NCBI GenBank assembly: GCA_963701675.1
Contig: OY969623.1
Coordinates: 3,472,001 to 3,536,000, forward strand
Direction of reading: 5' to 3'
Length of the DNA stretch: 64,000 nt
Source of the DNA: G963701675 sp963701675
Lineage (GTDB): Bacteria; Planctomycetota; Planctomycetia; Gemmatales; Gemmataceae
Under the pieces are notes generated by a model, which searched no databases, had not been told where the DNA came from, and worked only from the letters and a program-made list of their open reading frames with translations. Below, piece after piece: positions 58,801 through 64,000 of the stretch. The position numbers and the translations under genes were made by a program. The first letter of the stretch is position 1, and each line of letters begins with the position of its first letter.

Positions 58801-60117
58801 ATGCAGAAACCACGCCATTCGATTTTCGCATTTTCGGTCCTTCTATTTCTCGCCAATGCCACCATCGCGGGCGACCCTCCCAAAGGCTTCGAGACGCTTT
58901 TCAACAGGAAGGACATGACGGGTTGGCACGGCATGCCGCGTGATTACGATCCTTACAAATTAGATCAGCTCAAGCCGAACGAAGTCGCTGCCCTCTTTTT
59001 CGCCGCCACGGAAGATGCACTCAAACATTGGAAAGTCGAAAACGGCGAACTCGTCAACGATGGAGACGGCGCCTATCTCACGACTGACCGAGAATTCGGC
59101 GACATGGAGCTCTTGCTCGAATACAAGACGGTCCCGCGTGCCGATAGCGGCATCTATCTCCGTGCCACGCCGCAGGTCCAAATCTGGGACTACACCGATC
59201 CCGCGAAAAAGTCGCTTGATGCCGACAAAGGCTCCGGCGGACTTTGGAACAATAGCAAGGATGCGCCTGGAAAGAACCCGCTTGTCCTCGCCGATAAACC
59301 GCTCGGTGAGTGGAACAAATTTCGCATCATCCAGATCGGCGAACGAACCACCGTGTATTTGAACGACAAACTCGTTGTCGATCACGCCCGAATGGAGAAC
59401 TATTGGAATCGCAAACTGCCGCTGCGACGAAAGGGCCCCATTGAACTTCAAACACACGGCGGTGAGATTCGCTGGCGGAACATCTTCGTTCGCGAGATTC
59501 CATCCTCGGAGGCGAACGACATACTCCGAAAGCACGGCTCGACGGGTTTCGTCGATGTATTCAACGGAAAAGACTTCGCCGGTTGGTCGGGCGCCACGGC
59601 GAATTACGAAGTCAAAGATGGGGCACTCGTGTGTCGTCAAGGAAAAGGCGGCAACATTTTCACCAACGACCAATACGGCGACTTCATAGCGCGGTTGGAA
59701 TACCGGTTACCAGCGGGCGGGAACAACGGACTGGCAATACGCTATCCCGGCAAGAACGACGCCGCGTACGGCGGGATGTGTGAGATTCAAATTCTTGATG
59801 ACGACTCCGCGCAATACAAGACATTGGACAAAAGACAATTCAACGGGTCGGCGTACGGGATGGCGGCCGCCCATCGCGGCTATCTTCGGCCAACCGGTGA
59901 ATGGAATTTCATGGACGTGACCGTCCGCGGCTCGACGATTCAAATCGAGCTGAACGGTACGCGAATCTTAGACGTCGACCTCAGTAAAATCACGGATTAC
60001 ATGGGCAACAAGCCGCATCCTGGCAAAGACCGGAAGGCCGGGCATTTTGGATTTTGTGGGCACAGCGATCCCGTTGCGTTCCGCGGTGTGCAAATCCGAC
60101 GCGTGGATTCCAATTGA
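58801..60117 (+). CDS. Secreted protein with two DUF1080 domains
   Basis: 438 residues from ATG 58801. A signal peptide (HSIFAFSVLLFLANATIAGD) precedes two copies of the DUF1080 / 3-keto-disaccharide hydrolase domain. The first (about 25-240) has GFETLFNRKDMTGWHG, WKVENGELVNDGDGAYLTTD and DMELLLEYKTVPRADSGIYL; the second (about 250-435) has GFVDVFNGKDFAGWSG, YEVKDGALVCRQGKGGNIFT and FIARLEYRLPAGGNNGLAIR. Family members cleave 3-keto-glycosides or bind sugars. Planctomycetes hold many of them for polysaccharide use. Confidence 0.9.
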   Translation: MQKPRHSIFAFSVLLFLANATIAGDPPKGFETLFNRKDMTGWHGMPRDYDPYKLDQLKPNEVAALFFAATEDALKHWKVENGELVNDGDGAYLTTDREFGDMELLLEYKTVPRADSGIYLRATPQVQIWDYTDPAKKSLDADKGSGGLWNNSKDAPGKNPLVLADKPLGEWNKFRIIQIGERTTVYLNDKLVVDHARMENYWNRKLPLRRKGPIELQTHGGEIRWRNIFVREIPSSEANDILRKHGSTGFVDVFNGKDFAGWSGATANYEVKDGALVCRQGKGGNIFTNDQYGDFIARLEYRLPAGGNNGLAIRYPGKNDAAYGGMCEIQILDDDSAQYKTLDKRQFNGSAYGMAAAHRGYLRPTGEWNFMDVTVRGSTIQIELNGTRILDVDLSKITDYMGNKPHPGKDRKAGHFGFCGHSDPVAFRGVQIRRVDSN

Positions 60118-60148
60118 TTGCGACCGCCGACCCGCTCGCTGTTGAGCT

Positions 60149-63100
60149 TCACGGAGTACGCAATGATTCCTGTGCTGCCTGGTCTTTTAGAAACGCCACC
60201 AAGTCAATGAATTGATCGAACGTCAAGTGCGTCACCACGTTGTCGGGCATGATTGACTTCGTGGACGGCTTGATCTCGTGCAGTTCAAGCGCGGGAATTC
60301 GTATCTCTTTGGCATTGGCGTCTCGCAGAATCAGCACTTCCGGAGTTTGGGATACCTTCACTCCGGTGTAGATCTGTCCGTTTTTTGTTTCAACGACATA
60401 GGATTGAAAGCCTTCCTTGATTTCCTTGCTCGGATCGATGATCGCCTCCATTATCTTCTCGATGGAATGCGAATCCCAAATTCGCGTCAAGGTAGGCCCT
60501 GCTTCGACGCCGACACCTTCTAGCTTGTGACACGTGACACAGTTGAGTGTCTTGTTATTCAGAAAAAGGTCCTTACCGCGTTGTGGATCACCTTTGGTTT
60601 GAACGAGCTTTTGCACGCGCTCGACGCTGTCCTTATCGAGCGAGACCAACAATCCGCCTTTCATCACATCGGTGAGCAGCCGGGCCAGCTCGGGATTTTT
60701 GTCGGCATGACCGCGCAGAGCATCGGCAACAGGTTGGAGAAGTTCAGGAGACAATTTTTTTGCAAGGAAACGCTCGCCAACAAACTTGGCGCCCTCGGGC
60801 ACTGCACTGAGGGCCCAGATGGCGACGCGTTGAAGATCGCCGTTTTTGTGTCCAAGGAAACGGCGAGCCGGTTCCTGCGCTTCCGCAAGGCTGTACCACC
60901 CCAGCGTCCGCAGCGCCTCCGTGTGCAATGCGGCCGACTCATTCTCGTTGCGCAGAACGGTCTGCAGCGCCGAGACGGCCGACTCGTCTCGTAGGATTCG
61001 CAGCGCGGAAACCGCCGCGATCCTTTCCGCTTCGGGCCGCTTCGCGTCAACCATCACTTGGACCAAACGCGGAGCAGCTTTCAGGACTTTTCCTTCTTCC
61101 AGGGCTTTGATAGCGGTCAACCGTATGCGGTCATCCACTTCGTCCAGCGCCGCCAACATCACGGCGTGCGATCTGGGACCGCATGACATGCCCGGGAGCG
61201 CGAACATCTCCATCGCTGCGAGTTTGACGTCGAGGGATTCCGAGTTGCCGGCGATGTATTCGGCGAGCGGCTCCAGCGAAATCGGTGGATCAAATAGATA
61301 GTTGGCAAACGAGCGCACCAATCCCACTCGTTGCGTGATCGAAAGGTGGGGATTGGCCAAGAGTCCGGGAAGCGCCTCAGCGGCCGGACGGGTGCGAAGG
61401 CCACGGAATACCTCCACCACTTTGTCTCGATCGGCATCGATTCCTGATTGCGCCGCCTGCAGGAGTCGTTCGATGCCGCTCTTGCCTAGCCGTTCGAGCG
61501 CGCGAACGAGTCCGTCACGAAGATAAACGTCCTTGCCGTCGTCGCGGAGGAGCGCGGACACCAGGATCTCGTCGGCGTTCGCGGGTCGGAGTCGGCCGAG
61601 CGCCAGTGCGGCTGCCCGGCGAACGGCAGGCGCAGGGTCGTGCAGAACGCGTTCAAGTCCTGCGCCGGCGTCTTCATCGCCAACCTTGCAGTTTGCCCCC
61701 AGTGCTTCGGCAGCCAGGCGACGGATATCGCCTGAATCGTCGGTTAGACACTTGGTCACTGTTGCGCGAACTTCGTCGTTCCAGAACGCATGTAATCCAC
61801 CTAGTGCGTGAATTCGCGCGGGTAACGGTTGCGCGGAATCCCCAGCCAACTTGAGGATCGCGGGTCGCATTCGCTCACCACGCCTCACCACATGGCGTTG
61901 CGCGATTTGGCGGTCGCTGAAGTTGCCGCTCTTCAGCGTTTCCAAAAGTTGGTCGTCTTTCTGCACGGCGATTTGTGCCCAACTGTCCATCCCACGCCGT
62001 CGGATTGCCGGGTGCTCGGGTGTGCCATCCCAGCTTATTCGATAGATTCGGCCGTGCTTACCGTCACCGTACAACTGGCCTGCGCCGCCGGAATTCGTCC
62101 GCCAATCGACCACGTACATCGCTCCATCCGGTCCGAGGACCATTTGGCACGGCCGGAAGAGCGGATCGTCGCTCTTCATCAACTCGAACTCTTCAGTCAC
62201 GTCAAACCCTGCGCCCTTCGGCTGCACGCGGTAAGCACGGATCAATCGACGAAAGACATCCGGGTAGTAGAGCAGGCCACGGTAATGCTCCGGGAAAAAG
62301 GTGTCGTTATAGATTAACAATCCTGCCGGTGCGCCCCGGCCCGTTTTTAACAACGGCGGCAATGTGCCGGGTAGCTCACCGTAGACCGAACCGCGCGTAT
62401 TGTCCGGTTCGCAGCACCGCGCCCCGACACGCAGCCGCCAGCCGTAGTCGCCAGCCTCTGCGACATGCATGAGCCGGCAACCGGTGAACTTGTTGCCGTC
62501 TTCATTGTCGTTGTCGACGTGGAACATGTTGAAGCTGGTGTCGTATACGACATCTCGGTATGGATTGCGAAATCCTTCGGCGAATACCTCCATCTTCGAC
62601 CCGTCAGGATTGCACCGAAACACCGCGCCGGTGCGCAGCACCGTCGCCCGGCTACCATCCGATCCTTCGACATAGTTGTCATCATCGCCGGACGTGATGT
62701 ACAGTTTGCCGTCGTTCCCGAGGGTGAGACCGGAAACTTGATGGTGATGGAAGGCACAAAAACCACGGCCGATAATTTCCGGTGGACTTTCTATCTTTGA
62801 TGCCGAGTCTTTGGGCAGCTTGTAACGTCGGACGGTTCCTCGTCCCGACAAGTAGAGCCAATCATCGTGGACCAGCACGCTCGAAGGCAGCTCGTCGCGG
62901 AGAACAATCGTCGATTCATCGTATGTACCCTGTCCTTTGCTATCGCGCAATGTCTTCACGACATCGGCGACGGGTTTCTTCATTGTGACGAAATCCCGCT
63001 TGGTGCCGTTCTTGTACGTCACCGTTTCCGTAACTTCGTTCCAATGTCCGCCACCCGGCACCCACTCGAGCACGTAGGGCGTGCCGTCCTCGGCAAAGGT

Positions 63101-63337
63101 CATGCCGACGGGGTTAACGACGGTTGGATAGTCCGCGACGATTTCGACCTTAAGACCCAACGGCGTGAAGTAACCCTTGAGACGGGCATCATTGTCGCCC
63201 TGGTCGATCATCCGCACCCACTTCGGCGTAGGCTTTGCCGCGGACTGGGGAGCGTAGTAATCCGGCTTTTGGGCGTAGAGCAACGAACCAAGACAAACCA
63301 ACCCGAGGAAAACGACGAATAGGCGGGAATAGATCAA
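60149..63337 (-). CDS. PVC-type membrane-bound dehydrogenase with HEAT repeats and cytochrome c domain
   Basis: 1062 residues from TTG 63337, with CGGAG 10 bases upstream. Signal helix (SRLFVVFLGLVCLGSLLYA); N-terminal propeller-type dehydrogenase domain (about 30-480) with GMTFAEDGTPYVLEWVPGGG and GLTLGNDGKLYITSGDDDN; HEAT repeats (about 500-890); C-terminal cytochrome c domain with NCVTCHKLEGVGVEAGPTL (C-x-x-C-H heme site) and distal residues at about 990-1060. Such proteins are almost limited to the PVC group and probably oxidise sugars or alcohols in the periplasm. An upstream frame to 63433 crosses a palindromic repeat and is not the start. Confidence 0.93.
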   Translation of the reverse strand: MIYSRLFVVFLGLVCLGSLLYAQKPDYYAPQSAAKPTPKWVRMIDQGDNDARLKGYFTPLGLKVEIVADYPTVVNPVGMTFAEDGTPYVLEWVPGGGHWNEVTETVTYKNGTKRDFVTMKKPVADVVKTLRDSKGQGTYDESTIVLRDELPSSVLVHDDWLYLSGRGTVRRYKLPKDSASKIESPPEIIGRGFCAFHHHQVSGLTLGNDGKLYITSGDDDNYVEGSDGSRATVLRTGAVFRCNPDGSKMEVFAEGFRNPYRDVVYDTSFNMFHVDNDNEDGNKFTGCRLMHVAEAGDYGWRLRVGARCCEPDNTRGSVYGELPGTLPPLLKTGRGAPAGLLIYNDTFFPEHYRGLLYYPDVFRRLIRAYRVQPKGAGFDVTEEFELMKSDDPLFRPCQMVLGPDGAMYVVDWRTNSGGAGQLYGDGKHGRIYRISWDGTPEHPAIRRRGMDSWAQIAVQKDDQLLETLKSGNFSDRQIAQRHVVRRGERMRPAILKLAGDSAQPLPARIHALGGLHAFWNDEVRATVTKCLTDDSGDIRRLAAEALGANCKVGDEDAGAGLERVLHDPAPAVRRAAALALGRLRPANADEILVSALLRDDGKDVYLRDGLVRALERLGKSGIERLLQAAQSGIDADRDKVVEVFRGLRTRPAAEALPGLLANPHLSITQRVGLVRSFANYLFDPPISLEPLAEYIAGNSESLDVKLAAMEMFALPGMSCGPRSHAVMLAALDEVDDRIRLTAIKALEEGKVLKAAPRLVQVMVDAKRPEAERIAAVSALRILRDESAVSALQTVLRNENESAALHTEALRTLGWYSLAEAQEPARRFLGHKNGDLQRVAIWALSAVPEGAKFVGERFLAKKLSPELLQPVADALRGHADKNPELARLLTDVMKGGLLVSLDKDSVERVQKLVQTKGDPQRGKDLFLNNKTLNCVTCHKLEGVGVEAGPTLTRIWDSHSIEKIMEAIIDPSKEIKEGFQSYVVETKNGQIYTGVKVSQTPEVLILRDANAKEIRIPALELHEIKPSTKSIMPDNVVTHLTFDQFIDLVAFLKDQAAQESLRTP

Positions 63338-63415
63338 TGTGGATTCTCCGGATGCGCAGCCTCTATGGAATCCTACGGACGAACGACGGAGAAGGCCCAA
63401 CTTACGCGGTCGGTC

Positions 63416-63443
63416 AAGCCCACGGATTGCCATTCGTGGGCTT
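63416..63443 (+). repeat. REP-like palindrome, imperfect copy
   Basis: Related to the perfect palindrome at 46889-46916: AAGCCCACGGATTGCCATTC then GTGGGCTT, with a few mismatches. It sits upstream of the PVC dehydrogenase start. Confidence 0.75.
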
Positions 63444-63888
63444 AGGAAGGTGCTCGCCGCCCGACTTGATTTAGCCGGTGTGCAACACTAGAATTGCGCA
63501 AGGGCGATAGCAAACAGCGCTCTCGCGCCTCGCCGAATTCTTCCTGGTGACAACTCCATTGGCACACAAGACTTCGGGTCGCCCGCACGGAGGTTGCGTC
63601 GACTGACCTGGTCATCAGGGCGGTGTGGGCAGAGAATATCACAGCTTCGCGAAGACCACGGATTGCAGTCCGTGGGCTCGGCAGACGCTTAGGGAACCGA
63701 GGAGAACGGGCAGTTCGACCGTTGACAACCTAACCATGGCTCTCCTCTGTGATCGCCCGCGGTGCTTTGGACGCTGTTGGTGAATTCGGATTCTGAATCC
63801 AGCCGGATGAACCGGCAATCTGATTAGTCAGCGACCCCTCATTGCTCGTGCACCGCGGTGCAGCAAAGGTTAGTCGGAGACGGCACGA
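63434..63888. other. Intergenic region with two palindromes
   Basis: About 455 bases between the divergent dehydrogenase and clpC genes. Besides the repeats at its left edge and at 63653-63678, no gene or RNA is recognisable. Promoters for both genes must lie here but no clear consensus boxes are seen. Confidence 0.5.
63653..63678 (+). repeat. REP-like palindrome, second imperfect copy
   Basis: AGACCACGGATTGCAGTCCG then TGGGCT, related to 46889-46916 and 63416-63443. It is the third copy in this window. Confidence 0.75.
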
Positions 63889-64000
63889 ATGTATGAACGC
63901 TTTACCGACAGGGCCCGAAAGGTGATGCAGTTGGCCAACCAAGAGGCCCAACGCTTCAACCACGAGTACATCGGCACGGAACATATCTTGCTTGGCCTGG
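63889..64000 (+). CDS. clpC: ATP-dependent Clp protease ATP-binding subunit ClpC, N-terminal fragment
   Basis: The window ends inside this gene; only 37 codons are visible. MYERFTDRARKVMQLANQEA then QRFNHEYIGTEHILLGL is the conserved N-terminal (double Clp-N) start of ClpC. A ribosome-binding site GGAG (63876-63879) precedes ATG 63889. ClpC is an AAA+ unfoldase that feeds substrates to ClpP; it is a core gene. Confidence 0.93.
   Translation, partial: MYERFTDRARKVMQLANQEAQRFNHEYIGTEHILLGL

Noticed and set aside
63338..63433. Upstream ATG for the PVC dehydrogenase
   Set aside because: The extension crosses a palindromic repeat and puts about 32 residues before the signal peptide. TTG 63337 with a good ribosome-binding site fits better.
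1..64000. CRISPR array, tRNA or rRNA genes
   Set aside because: No regularly spaced direct repeats, and no cloverleaf or rRNA sequence was recognised by reading. A tRNAscan/Infernal run would be decisive.

Overview
The window looks like a chromosomal segment of a planctomycete, probably close to the Gemmata group. The clade markers are a PVC-type HEAT/cytochrome c membrane-bound dehydrogenase (60149-63337), a tandem DUF1080 protein (58801-60117), a large secreted protein with an 'LALEERT' N-terminal motif (19614-21491), a 21-blade WD40 protein (37954-40929) and a DUF6624 protein (6632-7297). The assignment is inferred from gene content only.

Layout. 1-7297: minus-strand genes (lipoprotein, frameshifted DUF1415, methyltransferase, secreted DUF3887/transglutaminase-like protein, DUF6624). 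The transglutaminase-like gene is split by a 2.74 kb IS1-like element (3053-5789) that carries four passenger genes, including a MazF/PemK-type toxin. 7298-9672: two secreted proteins. 9848-about 19500: a decayed chromosomal integron. It consists of an IntI C-terminal remnant in the same orientation as the array ('reverse' layout), a strongly structured spacer, and a run of gene cassettes separated by attC sites of about 97 bp. Cassettes encode an EVE-like protein, a NusA-like double-KH protein, a HEAT-like secreted protein, a BrnT-type toxin with its partner, and unknowns; one cassette is empty. Downstream are further accessory genes (RibD-like, DUF2585, DUF2200, thioesterase, GNAT-DUF4279 fusion) with at least one more attC.

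19614-24379: secreted surface protein and a YncE/phosphoesterase fusion. 24444-31229: a DUF4129-like / DUF4350 / MoxR / DUF58 / membrane-protein operon, a common envelope-associated set. 31251-37816: epimerase, polytopic membrane protein, holA, pdxA, DUF5658-like protein, inositol monophosphatase family. 37954-49034: WD40 protein, a PIN toxin-antitoxin pair, DsbD-like protein, thioredoxin-NHL protein, large membrane protein. 49068-50248: second PIN/AbrB pair and a GIY-YIG-like gene. 50470-57346: a tightly coupled glycan operon (split transketolase, GT2, DUF4915-like, sulfotransferase, NAD-dependent epimerase, two membrane winged-helix-like proteins). 57493-63337: acyltransferase-like membrane protein, DUF1080 protein, PVC dehydrogenase. 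The start of clpC lies at 63889.

At least eight otherwise conserved genes carry single-base frameshifts (DUF1415, DUF3887/transglutaminase, RibD-like, the small secreted protein at 16130, DUF4350, DUF58, pdxA, thioredoxin-NHL). That density in core genes suggests residual assembly indels, mixed with real decay in the accessory region. No tRNA, rRNA or CRISPR array was recognised.
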